A stretch of DNA of 64,000 nt from CAWAYR01 sp050250875 (GCA_050250875.1 JBFWNV010000001.1:1302001-1366000), one strand, 5' to 3'; counted from the first letter of the stretch, positions 46,085 to 55,692 are shown. The notes: a model not told the origin generated them from the sequence alone. Numbers and translations are program-made.

Positions 46085-46393
46085 ATGTCTTCCGTCCACG
46101 TCTCGCCGCTCAGCACGTATCTGTCGATCTTCGCGGCGCTGATGGTGCTCAGCGCCATCACCGTCGGGGCCGCGTTCGTCAACCTCGGGGCCCTCAACCC
46201 GGTGGTCGCGCTGACCATCGCGGTGATCAAGGCCACGCTGGTCATCCTGTTCTTCATGCACGTGAAGTACAGCAGCCGCCTCACCAAGCTGACCGTGGTG
46301 CTGAGCCTGTTCTTCGTCGTCATCCTGTTCGCCGAGACGCTGATGGACTACGCCACCCGCGGTCTCGGGCCGCTGCCGCCGCACATCCAGTAG
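46085..46393 (+). CDS. coxD: Cytochrome c oxidase subunit IV
   Basis: A 102-residue protein with three TM helices (YLSIFAALMVLSAITVGAAFV, VVALTIAVIKATLVILFFMHVKYSS, LTVVLSLFFVVILFAETLMDYATRG), typical of the small prokaryotic COX4 family. It stabilises the CuB centre region of the oxidase. Last gene of the 13-kb respiratory cluster. This symbol is the oxidase coxD, not the CO dehydrogenase ATPase further downstream. Confidence 0.9.
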   Translation: MSSVHVSPLSTYLSIFAALMVLSAITVGAAFVNLGALNPVVALTIAVIKATLVILFFMHVKYSSRLTKLTVVLSLFFVVILFAETLMDYATRGLGPLPPHIQ

Positions 46394-46421
46394 GCGTTCT
46401 ATAGTGGGGGGCAGGTGGACC

Positions 46422-47192
46422 ATGCGTCTCCTGCTCGCCGCCGCCCTCGCACTCCTGCCACTCGCCGCCGACGCCCAGTCGCGGCGGTCGACCCCGTCCA
46501 CGCCGCCGCCGGCCGCCACGCTGCCGCCCATCGGCTTGCCGCTCGCGCCCATCGGCCTGCCGCTGGCCGACGTCACGCCGACGCTGGCGCCGCTCGGGCT
46601 GCCGGCCGGCCCGACGCCGACGACCACGGTTCCCGATGCCGCGCCGCGCCGCGGCCAGCGTCAGCGCGGTCCATCGCGCCGCGGCGGGTGGATGGGCGCG
46701 GGCATCGTCTACGTCGTGCCCGGGTACGCGATCGGTCAGCCGGCCATGGCGACGCCGGGGCCGAGCACCAGGCCAGCCCCGGCCGAGGACGCCGTGCCGC
46801 CGGCTCCGGCGACGCTGTGGATCGAGGCGGAGCCGCGAGGGGTGGCCGAGATCTTCGTCGACGGCGACTTCGTCGGCACGGCCGACGGGCGCACGCCGGT
46901 CACCCTCGAGCCCGGCCGTCACCGCGTCGAGCTGCGCGCCGCCGGACACGAGTCGCAAAGCGTCGACGTGCGTGCCGATGCCGGCGCGTCGCTCACGCTT
47001 CGCCGCACGCTTCAGGCTCTCGACGCTCCGGCCGTGCCGGCGGCTGCGTCGCAACCTCCCCCGGCGCCGGCGCCGATCCCGCGCAAGCCGTTCTATTTCA
47101 TCCCCGGCTGTTATCTGGGCGACGTGCCGCCCAAGGATGCGGGGCTGCCGGCGAGTTGCGACCTGAGCAGGACCGTCGTGATGCGCCCGTAG
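46422..47192 (+). CDS. Exported PEGA-domain protein
   Basis: A 256-residue protein with a signal peptide (RLLLAAALALLPLAADAQ), a long Pro/Leu-rich low-complexity segment with repeated LPPIGLPLAPIGLPLA, and a PEGA domain (about residues 130-205: LWIEAEPRGVAEIFVDGDFVGTADGRTPVTLEPGRHRVELRAAG). A conserved-looking end follows: PRKPFYFIPGCYLGDVPPKDAGLPASCDL. PEGA domains are carbohydrate- or surface-associated beta modules; the role is unknown. Confidence 0.8.
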   Translation: MRLLLAAALALLPLAADAQSRRSTPSTPPPAATLPPIGLPLAPIGLPLADVTPTLAPLGLPAGPTPTTTVPDAAPRRGQRQRGPSRRGGWMGAGIVYVVPGYAIGQPAMATPGPSTRPAPAEDAVPPAPATLWIEAEPRGVAEIFVDGDFVGTADGRTPVTLEPGRHRVELRAAGHESQSVDVRADAGASLTLRRTLQALDAPAVPAAASQPPPAPAPIPRKPFYFIPGCYLGDVPPKDAGLPASCDLSRTVVMRP

Positions 47193-47212
47193 CGGCCCCG
47201 TGCTCGGGTCCA

Positions 47213-47261
47213 GAGCCCCGAGCCCCGAGTCCCGAGTCCCGAGCCCCGAGCCCCGAGCCCC
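47213..47261. repeat. Heptamer tandem array (GAGYCCC x7)
   Basis: Units GAGCCCC x2, GAGTCCC x2, GAGCCCC x3, the complement-strand form of the array at 29582-29640, in the gap between the PEGA and penicillin-acylase genes. Confidence 0.95.
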
Positions 47262-47330
47262 GGTTCTTTGTGCCACAATCCCGTCCGTCCACGGCATCGT
47301 CCTGCCGCAGCTGAAGCATTCGGAGCATCC

Positions 47331-49547
47331 ATGCAGCGCCGTTCCCCCCTTGCCGTCGTCGTCCTCCTCAGCCTCGTCATCGCCGCCTGCAGGAGCGAGC
47401 CGGCCGCTCCGGCCGTGTCGCCCGAAGTCGCGGCGCTGCAGGCGCGCGCCCAGGGCGTCACCATCACCCGCGACGACTGGGGCATTCCGCACGTCACCGC
47501 CAAGACCGACGCCGACGCCGTGTTCGGGCTGATGTACGCGCAGGCCGAAGACGACTTCAACCGCGTCGAAACCAACTTCATCAACGCGATGGGCCGGCTG
47601 GCCGAGGCGGAAGGCGAAAAGGAGATCTATCGCGACCTGCGGATGAAGCTGTTCATCGACCCGGCGGAGCTGCGCGCGCTCTACGCGAAGGCACCGGCCG
47701 ACATGCAGGCGCTGATGACCGGCTGGGCCGACGGCCTCAACTACTTCCTGGCCACGCATCCGGCCGTGACGCCGCGGGTCATCACGAAGTTCGAGCCGTG
47801 GATGGCGCTCAGCTTCAGCGAGGGCAGCATCGGCGGCGACATCGAGAGCATCTCGATCGCCCGGCTCGAGGCGTTCTACGGCAGGAACCCGGCGGCGCTG
47901 GCCCGCGTCGAACCCGACCCGATGTACGCCCCGGTGCCACCCGAGCCCACCGGGTCGAACGGCTTCGCCGTGGCTCCCAGGAACACGGTCGACGGCAAGG
48001 CGCTGCTCTTCATCAACCCGCACACCTCGTTCTTCTTCCGTGAAGAGGCTCAGGTCACGAGCGAGGAGGGCTTGAACGCCTACGGCGCCCTCACCTGGGG
48101 CCAGTTCTTCATCTACCAGGGCTTCAACGACCGCGCCGGCTGGATGCACACGTCGAGCGGCGTCGACAACATCGACGAGTTCCTGCTCACCACCGTCACC
48201 AGGGACGGCACGCTCTTCTACAAGTACGGCGGCGAGGAGCGGCCGGTGCAGACCAGGACCATCACCGTGCCCTACAAGACGGCGAGCGGCATGGCCGAGA
48301 AGACCTTCACCGTCTACCGCACCCACCACGGCCCGGTCGTCCGCGAAGAGGGCGGCAAGATGGTCGCCGTGCGGCTGATGGAGGAGCCGCTGAAGGCGCT
48401 GATCCAGTCCTATGGCCGCACCAAGGCGAAGAGCCTCGCCGAGTACAAGCAGGTGATGGAGGCGCACACCAACTCCTCCAACAACACGCTCTACGCCGAC
48501 GCCGACGGCAACATCGCCTACTTCCACTCGAACTTCGTGCCGAAGCGCAACCCGAAGCTCGACTGGTCGAAGCCGGTGGACGGCAGCATTCCGGCCAACG
48601 ACTGGCAGGGCATCCACACCTACGCCGAAAGCCCCAACGTCGAGAACCCGGCCTCGGGCTGGGTCTACAACACCAACAACTGGCCCTACACGGCGGCCGG
48701 ACCCGGGCCCGACAGCCCGCGCCGACGCGACTACGCGCCCTACTTCGACCGGGTGGGCGAGAACCCGCGCGGCGTCCACGCCATCCGCGTGATGAAGGAC
48801 AGGAAGGACTTCACGCTCGACTCGCTGACGGCGACGATCTTCGACAGCCAGCAGCCGGAGTTCGAAGTGCAGGTGCCGCTGCTCGTGCGGGCGTGGGACC
48901 AGGCGCCGGCAGCGAGTCCCCTGAAGGCCAAGCTGAAGGAGCCGATCGAGCTGCTGCGCAAATGGGACCACCGTTGGGGCGTCGACTCGGTGCCGCAGAC
49001 GCTGGCCTACTTCTGGGGCGAGGAGCTGTGGAGCAGATCGGCCGACGCGGCGCGTGCGGCCGGCATCAGCGTCTACGACTACCTGCGCACCAGGGCTGCG
49101 CCGCAGCAGCGGCTCGAGGCGCTGGCGGCGGCGGTGGACAAGCTCGCCGCCGACTTCGGCACGTGGGCCACGCCGTGGGGCGAGGTCAACCGCTTCCAGC
49201 GCATCTCGCCGGCCATCGTCCACCCCTTCGACGACAGCAAGCCGAGCACGCCGGTGGGCTTCACCTCGGCGCGGTGGGGATCGCTGGCGTCGTTCGGCGC
49301 CCGCGCCTACCAGGGCAGCAAGAAGATCTACGGCACCAGCGGCAACAGCTTCGTGGCCGCCGTGGAGTTCGGCAAGGACGGTGTGCGCGCCAAGGCCATC
49401 ACCGCCGGCGGACTCAGCAGCGACCCCGCGTCGAAGCACTTCAACGACCAGGCGGAGCGCTACGCCACCGGCAACCTGCGCGAGGTGTACTTCTACCCGA
49501 GGCAGCTCGAGGGCCACACCGAGCGCGTCTACAAGCCGGGCCAGTAG
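47331..49547 (+). CDS. Penicillin acylase family (Ntn-hydrolase) lipoprotein
   Basis: A 738-residue protein with lipobox LVIAAC (Cys20). The Ntn-hydrolase precursor layout is clear: alpha chain beginning ITRDDWGIPHVTAKTDADAVFGLMYAQAEDDF, then the autocleavage nucleophile Ser209 in EPTGSNGFAVAP opening the beta chain, with INPHTSFFF and NTLYADADGNIAYFHSNFVPKR downstream. Members cleave amides such as acyl-homoserine lactones, aculeacins or cephalosporin side chains; the substrate cannot be told from sequence. Confidence 0.92.
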   Translation: MQRRSPLAVVVLLSLVIAACRSEPAAPAVSPEVAALQARAQGVTITRDDWGIPHVTAKTDADAVFGLMYAQAEDDFNRVETNFINAMGRLAEAEGEKEIYRDLRMKLFIDPAELRALYAKAPADMQALMTGWADGLNYFLATHPAVTPRVITKFEPWMALSFSEGSIGGDIESISIARLEAFYGRNPAALARVEPDPMYAPVPPEPTGSNGFAVAPRNTVDGKALLFINPHTSFFFREEAQVTSEEGLNAYGALTWGQFFIYQGFNDRAGWMHTSSGVDNIDEFLLTTVTRDGTLFYKYGGEERPVQTRTITVPYKTASGMAEKTFTVYRTHHGPVVREEGGKMVAVRLMEEPLKALIQSYGRTKAKSLAEYKQVMEAHTNSSNNTLYADADGNIAYFHSNFVPKRNPKLDWSKPVDGSIPANDWQGIHTYAESPNVENPASGWVYNTNNWPYTAAGPGPDSPRRRDYAPYFDRVGENPRGVHAIRVMKDRKDFTLDSLTATIFDSQQPEFEVQVPLLVRAWDQAPAASPLKAKLKEPIELLRKWDHRWGVDSVPQTLAYFWGEELWSRSADAARAAGISVYDYLRTRAAPQQRLEALAAAVDKLAADFGTWATPWGEVNRFQRISPAIVHPFDDSKPSTPVGFTSARWGSLASFGARAYQGSKKIYGTSGNSFVAAVEFGKDGVRAKAITAGGLSSDPASKHFNDQAERYATGNLREVYFYPRQLEGHTERVYKPGQ

Positions 49548-49699
49548 GCTTGCGCCGCGCGGACGGCGCGTTCCTCGCCGATCGGGGCGGACTGGCAGTA
49601 ATCGGCGTTCGCCGCCCGCGCTGAAAGCCCTGGCGACTGCGATGCCGCGATGACGCACGTACCGCCCCGACGGTGCGGACGTGGTAGCGTGACTTTCTG

Positions 49700-50833
49700 A
49701 TGCGCGACGTGCGTTCCACCCCCCACCCCCCGACCCCCGAGGTGGCCCGGCTGCTCGACGCCCTGGCCGGTGTCCGGGCCGCCGGCGGCCGCGCCGCCCT
49801 CGCCACGGTGGTGCGGGTGCGCGGCAGCGCCTACCGGCGCGAGGGCACGCGCATGCTGGTGCGGCCCGACGGCACCTACGAGTGCGCGCTGTCCGGGGGC
49901 TGCCTGGAACCGGCCGTGGCCGCCGCCGCGGCGCGCGTCATCGCCACGGGCGATCCGGTCGTCGTCACCTACGACCTGGCCGACGATTCGGTCTGGAGCC
50001 TGAACATCGGCTGCAGCGGCGCGGTGGACATCCGCATCGAACGTGTCGACGACGACGAGACGACCCAGGCCTGGCTCGACGTGCTGGCGCGGGGCGAGGC
50101 TGCGGTGCGCATCACGCCGTTGGCGGGGGCGTCCGGCCAGCGTATCGTGCGGCGGTCGGGCGCCACCTCGGGGCACTTGTCGCGGGACCTCGAGCCGGCC
50201 GCCGACGCCCGGGCGGCGGCGATTCTGGCGATGCCGCGGCCGGCCTCCCTCACCGCGTCCGTCGCCGGCGCGGAGCTGTTCTTCGAGGTCAGCGAGCCGC
50301 TGCCCGAGCTGTTCGTCTTCGGCGCCGGACACGACGCGGTGCCGCTGGTCACCCAGGCCGCGGCGGCCGGGTTCGCCGTCACAGTCGTGGATCCACGGGC
50401 CGCGTTCCTGCGCACCGACCTCTTCTCAGGCGCGCGCCTCGTGCTGGCGGGCTTCGACGCCCTGGCCGCGGCCGTGTCGCTGCCGGCGGGGGCCTTCGCG
50501 CTGGTCATGAGCCACCACCTCGAGCGTGACCGCCAAGCCCTGGAGTTCTGCCTGCGGGCCGACCTTTTCTACGTCGGCGTGCTCGGCCCGCGCGCCCGCT
50601 TCGAGCGGCTGGCGGCCGACCTGGAACACGCCGGTGGAGTGCCGCCGGCCGCGCTCGCCCGGGTGCACAGCCCCGTCGGGCTGTCGCTGGGCGCCGAAAC
50701 GCCCGAGGAAGTGGCCGTGTCGATCGTGGCCGAGCTGGTGGCGGTGCGCCGCGGTTTCGCCGGCGGCTTCTTGCGCGGCACGACCGCCAGCCTTCACCGC
50801 CCGGCGGCGAGCCTCTCGATGGCGCGTTCGTAG
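49700..50833 (+). CDS. xdhC: XdhC/CoxI family molybdoenzyme maturation protein
   Basis: A 377-residue two-domain protein. The N-terminal XdhC/CoxI domain (LATVVRVRGSAYRREGTRMLVRPDG, LSGGCLEPAV, WSLNIGCSGAVDI) is followed by a Rossmann-like XdhC_C domain (LFVFGAGHDAVPLVTQAAAAGFAVTVVDPRAAF, VMSHHLERDRQALEFCL, YVGVLGPRARFERLA). XdhC binds molybdenum cofactor and helps sulfurate and insert it into xanthine-dehydrogenase family enzymes, here probably the CO dehydrogenase downstream. Its 3' end overlaps the convergent gene by 40 bp. Confidence 0.9.
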   Translation: MRDVRSTPHPPTPEVARLLDALAGVRAAGGRAALATVVRVRGSAYRREGTRMLVRPDGTYECALSGGCLEPAVAAAAARVIATGDPVVVTYDLADDSVWSLNIGCSGAVDIRIERVDDDETTQAWLDVLARGEAAVRITPLAGASGQRIVRRSGATSGHLSRDLEPAADARAAAILAMPRPASLTASVAGAELFFEVSEPLPELFVFGAGHDAVPLVTQAAAAGFAVTVVDPRAAFLRTDLFSGARLVLAGFDALAAAVSLPAGAFALVMSHHLERDRQALEFCLRADLFYVGVLGPRARFERLAADLEHAGGVPPAALARVHSPVGLSLGAETPEEVAVSIVAELVAVRRGFAGGFLRGTTASLHRPAASLSMARS

Positions 50834-51378
50834 TCCTCGGGGGTGTCGATGTCCATCAGCATCCCGGCGGGGAACGCCAGCACGGTCATCCGGGCGGCAT
50901 GACGCTCCAGGATCGATCGGGCGCCGTGCTGTAGAGCTGCCAGTTCGGGAAACAGCTCGCGGGCGAAGAGGTGTGGCGGGGCCGTGACGTCGCCGAACCG
51001 CGAGCCGACGATGAGCGGGTGCCCGGCCCGCCACGTGCCGAGGATCGCGCCGTACTCTTTCGGCGTCAGAAAGGGTTGATCGCCGAGCGCGAACATCGCC
51101 GCCTCGGCCTTGCCCAGATGCTCCACGCCGACCCGGAACGAGCTCCCCATCCCGCTGGCGAAGTCGGGATTGACGGCCAGACGCACCGGCAGACCGGCGA
51201 CCGCCTCGGCCAGCCGGCGGTGCTCGCCGCCGGTCACCACGATGACGTCGTCGAACCCGCTGTCGGCTACCTGGCGGACGGTGCGGCGAATCACCGGCTC
51301 GCCGCCGAGCGGCAGCAGCAGCTTGGGCGATCCCATCCGGGTGGACGCTCCGGCGGCCAGGACCACGGCGCTGATCAT
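50794..51378 (-). CDS. Molybdenum cofactor cytidylyltransferase (MocA-like)
   Basis: A 194-residue nucleotidyltransferase with the signature VVLAAGASTRMGSPKLLLPLGG and the metal-binding MFALGDQPFLTP, then PLIVGSRFGDVTAPPHLF and MLMDIDTPEDYERA. MocA links CMP to molybdopterin to form the MCD cofactor used by CO dehydrogenase and related enzymes. Its position next to xdhC and coxMSL fits this role. Transcribed divergently from coxM. Confidence 0.88.
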   Translation of the reverse strand: MISAVVLAAGASTRMGSPKLLLPLGGEPVIRRTVRQVADSGFDDVIVVTGGEHRRLAEAVAGLPVRLAVNPDFASGMGSSFRVGVEHLGKAEAAMFALGDQPFLTPKEYGAILGTWRAGHPLIVGSRFGDVTAPPHLFARELFPELAALQHGARSILERHAARMTVLAFPAGMLMDIDTPEDYERAIERLAAGR

Positions 51379-51514
51379 TCCGGCAGTGTACCGTTCGCGC
51401 CGTCCCGGCGCCTCCGCCGCGCCCGACAGGGTGTAACATCGGCCTCCCCGGCGGGCGCCGCCGGACCCGACGTGCCGGCGCGCCGACGCGCCCTGCGATG
51501 AAGGGGGAGGCCTC
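51379..51514. promoter_or_regulatory. Divergent control region between mocA-like gene and coxM
   Basis: 136 bp holding both start regions. A perfect 7-bp inverted repeat CCGGCGG-GCG-CCGCCGG lies at 51448-51464, and TAACAT at 51434-51439 is a possible -10 without a matching -35. AAGGGGGAGG precedes the coxM GTG. Confidence 0.4.
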
Positions 51515-52393
51515 GTGATACCCGCAACCTTCGATTACGTGCGCGCCCGTTCCACCGACGACGCCTTCGCGCAGGTGCAGCGCCACGGCGGCGACGCGCG
51601 AATCCTGGCCGGTGGCCAGAGCCTGATTCCGGCGATGCGCTTCCGTCTCGCCCGTCCGGCGGTGCTGGTGGACATCAACGGCGTCGCCGATCTCGACTAC
51701 CTGCGCCTCGAGGCGGCGACGCTGACCGTCGGCGCGCTGGCGCGCGACAGCGCGGTGGAACGCGCCTCCTGGATCGGCGACCGCCGCTGGAGCCTGATCC
51801 ACGACGTCTCGAGCGTGGTGGCCGATCCGGTGGTGCGCCAGATGGGCACCGTCGTCGGCAGTCTCTGCCACAACGATCCCTCGGGCGACTGGCCGGCCGT
51901 GGCGCTGGCGGCGCGCGCCGAGATGGTGGTGCGCGGCGCCGGCGGCACGCGCACGGTGCCGATCGACGACTTCCTCGTCGACAGCTTCACCACCGCCGTG
52001 CAGGACGGCGAGCTGGCGCTGGAGGCCCGCTTCCCGGTGCCCGACGATCGCACGGCCGGCTCGTACCAGAAGGTGGAGCGCAAGGTGGGCGACTACGCCA
52101 CGGCCGCGGCCGCCGTGCAGGTGTCGCTGGCCGCCGACGGCACCATCCGCGCCGCCGGCATCGCGCTGTCGTCGGCGGGGCCCTGCGCGGTGCGGGTGGC
52201 CGAGGCCGAGGCGCTGCTGGTCGGCCAGCGGCCGACGTCCGATCTGGTCCGCGCCGCCGGCGCCGCGGCGGCGGCGCGCAGCCAGCCGCAGGCCGATCTG
52301 CGCGGCAGCGTGGAGTTCAAGAAACATCTGGCCGGCGTGCTGGTCACGCGCGGCCTGCGCCAGGCGCTGGCGCGGCTGGGGGTGCAGTCATGA
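51515..52393 (+). CDS. coxM: Aerobic CO dehydrogenase medium (FAD) subunit
   Basis: A 292-residue flavoprotein with FAD motifs RILAGGQSLIPAMRFRLARPAVLVDIN and MGTVVGSLCHNDPSGDWPAV, and the C-terminal CO_deh_flav_C region (VERKVGDYATAAAAVQVSL). It passes electrons from the Fe-S subunit to the quinone pool. Start GTG 51515 with a good ribosome site; its stop overlaps coxS (ATGA). Confidence 0.92.
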   Translation: MIPATFDYVRARSTDDAFAQVQRHGGDARILAGGQSLIPAMRFRLARPAVLVDINGVADLDYLRLEAATLTVGALARDSAVERASWIGDRRWSLIHDVSSVVADPVVRQMGTVVGSLCHNDPSGDWPAVALAARAEMVVRGAGGTRTVPIDDFLVDSFTTAVQDGELALEARFPVPDDRTAGSYQKVERKVGDYATAAAAVQVSLAADGTIRAAGIALSSAGPCAVRVAEAEALLVGQRPTSDLVRAAGAAAAARSQPQADLRGSVEFKKHLAGVLVTRGLRQALARLGVQS

Positions 52394-52872
52394 AGGTCGC
52401 CGTCACCGTCAATGGCACGCGGTTCGAGAAAGACGTCGAGCCGCGCACGCTGCTCGCCTACTTCCTGCGCGAGGAGTGCGGGCTCACCGGCACCCACGTC
52501 GGCTGCGACACGTCGAGCTGCGGCTGCTGCGTCGTGGTGATGGACGGCGACCGCGCCGTCAAGTCGTGCACGATGTTCGCCGCCCAGGCCGACGGCCACG
52601 AGATCCTCACCGTGGAGGGGCTGGCCCAGGGCGGCGCGCTCCATCCGCTGCAGCAGGCGTTCTGGGACCAGCACGGCCTGCAGTGCGGCTACTGCACGCC
52701 GGGCATGCTGATGACCAGCTACGCGCTGCTCAAGCACACGCCCGACCCCGACGAGGCGACGATCCGCGGGGAACTGGCCGGCAACCTGTGCCGCTGCACC
52801 GGCTACAACAACATCGTCAAGGCGGTCCGCCAGGCGGCCGACACGCTCCGCTCGGCCGCGGCGGCCAAGTAG
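52390..52872 (+). CDS. coxS: Aerobic CO dehydrogenase small (2Fe-2S) subunit
   Basis: A 160-residue protein with the plant-type [2Fe-2S] site CGLTGTHVGCDTSSCGCCVVV..KSC in the N-terminal half and the second [2Fe-2S] helical-bundle site LQCGYCTPGMLM..NLCRCTGYNNIVKAV. It connects the Mo-Cu site to FAD. Confidence 0.95.
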   Translation: MKVAVTVNGTRFEKDVEPRTLLAYFLREECGLTGTHVGCDTSSCGCCVVVMDGDRAVKSCTMFAAQADGHEILTVEGLAQGGALHPLQQAFWDQHGLQCGYCTPGMLMTSYALLKHTPDPDEATIRGELAGNLCRCTGYNNIVKAVRQAADTLRSAAAAK

Positions 52873-52885
52873 GCACGGAGGCACC

Positions 52886-55240
52886 ATGAGCACCGAAACC
52901 ACCATCAAGGGCTCGCTGGGCGTGCCGATGAAGCGCAAGGAGGATCCGCGCTTCATTCAGGGCAAGGGCCACTACGTCGACGATCTGTCGTTGCCGGGCA
53001 TGCTCTACATGGCCGTGGTGCGGAGCCCGTACCCGCACGCCACGATCACCGGCATCGACATCGCCGAGGCGCTGAAGGTGCCCGGCGTGAAGGCGGTCAT
53101 CACCGGGAAGGACCTCGAGGCCGCCGGCCTCGGCTGGCTGCCCACGTTCCACGGCCTCGACAAGCAGATGGTGCTGGCGATCGGCAAGGTGCTGTTCCAG
53201 TACCAGGAAGTGGCGGCCGTCTTCGCCGAGACCCGCGCCGCCGCCGCCGACGGCGCCGAGGCCGTGCAGGTGGACTACGACCCGCTGCCGGTCGTCGCCG
53301 ATCCCTTCACCGCCCGCAAGGACGAGGTGCTGCTGCGTCCCGACCGCGAGGCCCGGACCAATCACATCTACCACTGGGAAGTGGGCGATCGCGACGGCAC
53401 CGACAAGGCGCTGGCGGCCAGCGAACGGCGCATCAAGCAGCGGATGTGGTTCCCGCGCTGCCATCCCGCGCCGCTCGAGCCGTGCGGCTGCGTCGCGCAC
53501 TTCGACACCATGGGCCGGCTGCAGTTCCACGTCACCTCGCAGGCGCCGCACGTCTACCGCACCGCGCTGGCGCTGGTCACCGGCATTCCCGAGGACAAGA
53601 TCCACGTCGTGTCCCCCGACATCGGCGGCGGGTTCGGCAACAAGGTGCCGGTGTATCCGGGTTACGTCTGCGCCATCGTCGGCGCCTTGAAGCTCGGCCG
53701 GCCCGTGAAGTGGATCGAGTCGCGCACGGAGAACCTGACCAGCACCGGCTTCGCGCGCGACTACCACATGGATGTCGAGATCGGCGCCACCGCCGACGGG
53801 AAGGTCACCGCCCTCAAGGTCTCGACCACCGCCGACCATGGCGCCTTCGACGCCGCCGCCGACCCGTCGAAGTACCCGGCCGGGATGTTCGGTATCGTCA
53901 CCGGCAGCTACACCTTCCCGGTGGCGCACGCCGAGGTCGACGCCTACTTCACCAACAAGGCGCCGGGCGGCATCGCCTACCGCTGCTCGTTCCGCGTCAC
54001 CGAAGCCAGTTATGCCATCGAACGCGGCATGGACATCCTGGCCGACGAACTGGGCCTCGACCCGGTGGAGCTGCGGCGCCGCAACTTCGTCCGCAAGGAG
54101 CAGTTCCCGTTCCCGTCGGCGCTCGGCTTCACCTACGACAGCGGTGACTACCACAAGACGCTCGACGCCGCCCTCGACAGGATCGGCTATCAGGCGCTGT
54201 TGAAGGAACAGGCCGAGAAGCGCGCGCGTGGCGAGCTGATGGGCATCGGCATCTCGACCTTCACCGAGGTGGTGGGAGCCGGGCCGTCGAAGCACTTCGA
54301 CATCCTCGGCATCAAGATGTTCGACAGCGCCGAGATCCGCATCCATCCCACCGGGGCCGGCATCGTCCGCACCGGCGCCAAGTCGCAGGGCCAGGGCCAC
54401 GAGACCACGTGGGCGCAGATCGTCGCCGAGGAGCTCGGGCTCGACGCCCAGAACATCATGGTGGAGGAGGGCGACACCGACACGGCGCCCTATGGTCTCG
54501 GCACCTACGCCAGCCGCAGCACCCCGACCGCCGGCGCCGCCATCGCCATGGCCGCCCGACGCATCCGCGAGCGCGCGCGCAAGATCGCCGCGCACCTGCT
54601 CGAGGTGGGTGAGGGCGACGTCGAGTGGAAGGACTACCGCTTCCAGGTGAAGGGCGTGCCGGCCAGGACCGTCACCATGAAGGAGGTGGCCTTCGCGGCC
54701 TACACCAACATGGGACAGAACGAGCCGGGACTCGAGGCCACCCAGTACTACGACCCGCCCAACATGACCTTCCCCAACGGCGCCTACGTCGCCGTGGTGG
54801 ACGTCGATCGCGAGAGCGGCGAGGTGAAGGTGCGGCGTTTCCTGGCCGTGGACGACTGCGGCACGATCATCAACCCGATGATCGTCGAGGGCCAGGTGCA
54901 CGGCGGGCTCACCGAGGGGTTCGCCATCGCCTTCATGCAGGAGATCCAGTACGACAAGGACGGCAACAACCTCAACACCAACTTCACCGACTACCTGGTG
55001 CCGACCTCGCTCGAAACGCCGCACTGGGAGACCGCGCACACCGTCACCCCCAGTCCGCACCACCCGATCGGCGCCAAGGGCGTCGGCGAGAGTCCCAACG
55101 TCGGCAGCCCCGCCGCGTTCGTCAACGCGGTGGTCGACGCGCTGTCGCCGCTGGGGGTGCGCCACCTCGAGATGCCGGTGACCCGCGACAAGGTGTGGCG
55201 GGCCATCCGCGACGCCGAGGCGGCGCGGGGGACGTCATGA
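52886..55240 (+). CDS. coxL: Aerobic CO dehydrogenase large (Mo-Cu) subunit, form I
   Basis: A 784-residue catalytic subunit. The active-site loop reads GGIAYRCSFR with Cys367, the form I signature AYxCSFR whose cysteine binds copper in the Mo-S-Cu centre; form II enzymes have AYRGAGR. Other motifs are DIGGGFGNK, GAKSQGQGHETTWAQI, YASRSTPTAGAAI and the catalytic glutamate in GVGESPN near residue 735. It oxidises CO to CO2 at atmospheric or higher levels. N-terminus VPMKRKEDPRFIQGKGHYVDDL is normal. Confidence 0.95.
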   Translation: MSTETTIKGSLGVPMKRKEDPRFIQGKGHYVDDLSLPGMLYMAVVRSPYPHATITGIDIAEALKVPGVKAVITGKDLEAAGLGWLPTFHGLDKQMVLAIGKVLFQYQEVAAVFAETRAAAADGAEAVQVDYDPLPVVADPFTARKDEVLLRPDREARTNHIYHWEVGDRDGTDKALAASERRIKQRMWFPRCHPAPLEPCGCVAHFDTMGRLQFHVTSQAPHVYRTALALVTGIPEDKIHVVSPDIGGGFGNKVPVYPGYVCAIVGALKLGRPVKWIESRTENLTSTGFARDYHMDVEIGATADGKVTALKVSTTADHGAFDAAADPSKYPAGMFGIVTGSYTFPVAHAEVDAYFTNKAPGGIAYRCSFRVTEASYAIERGMDILADELGLDPVELRRRNFVRKEQFPFPSALGFTYDSGDYHKTLDAALDRIGYQALLKEQAEKRARGELMGIGISTFTEVVGAGPSKHFDILGIKMFDSAEIRIHPTGAGIVRTGAKSQGQGHETTWAQIVAEELGLDAQNIMVEEGDTDTAPYGLGTYASRSTPTAGAAIAMAARRIRERARKIAAHLLEVGEGDVEWKDYRFQVKGVPARTVTMKEVAFAAYTNMGQNEPGLEATQYYDPPNMTFPNGAYVAVVDVDRESGEVKVRRFLAVDDCGTIINPMIVEGQVHGGLTEGFAIAFMQEIQYDKDGNNLNTNFTDYLVPTSLETPHWETAHTVTPSPHHPIGAKGVGESPNVGSPAAFVNAVVDALSPLGVRHLEMPVTRDKVWRAIRDAEAARGTS

Positions 55241-55692
55241 ACCTCGAGTACACCGGCACCGAACGAATCGACGCCGGCCGCGACGCGGTCTGGCAGTTCA
55301 TCACCGATCCGGCCAAGGTGGCCAGCTGCCTGCCCGAGGTGGTGGAGACGACGGTGCACGACGACCGCCACTTCGACGCGGTCGTCCGGGTCGGGGTCGG
55401 GCCGGTGCGCGGCAAGTTCAAGCTGAAGTTCGAGCTGGCGCCGCGCCAGGACGGCGGGCGGCTCGACATGAAGATCTCGGGCGGCGGCTTCGGCAGCGCC
55501 GTCGATCTCACCGCCGGCGCCGACGTGGTCGCCGAGACCGCCGACGCCACGGTGCTCAACTGGGACGGGCGGGCCGTCGCCCGTGGCCCGGTGGCGGCGG
55601 TGGGCGGCCGGGTCCTCGACGCCCAGGCTCAGAAGCTCATCGCGCAGACGTTCGCCACCGTCCGCGAGCGCATCTCGGCGTCGCGGGGATGA
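55237..55692 (+). CDS. coxG: CoxG-like SRPBCC protein
   Basis: A 151-residue SRPBCC-fold protein (YTGTERIDAGRDAVWQFITDPAKVASCLPEVVE, FKLKFELAPRQDGGRLDMKISGGGFGSAVDLTAG). CoxG family proteins help recruit or mature CO dehydrogenase and have been linked to membrane or quinone association. ATGA overlaps on both sides tie it to coxL and the next gene. Confidence 0.88.
   Translation: MNLEYTGTERIDAGRDAVWQFITDPAKVASCLPEVVETTVHDDRHFDAVVRVGVGPVRGKFKLKFELAPRQDGGRLDMKISGGGFGSAVDLTAGADVVAETADATVLNWDGRAVARGPVAAVGGRVLDAQAQKLIAQTFATVRERISASRG

Noticed and set aside
46320..49658. Open minus-strand frame of 1112 codons opposite the PEGA and penicillin-acylase genes
   Set aside because: Same antisense artefact; the forward genes have signal peptides, lipobox and catalytic motifs.
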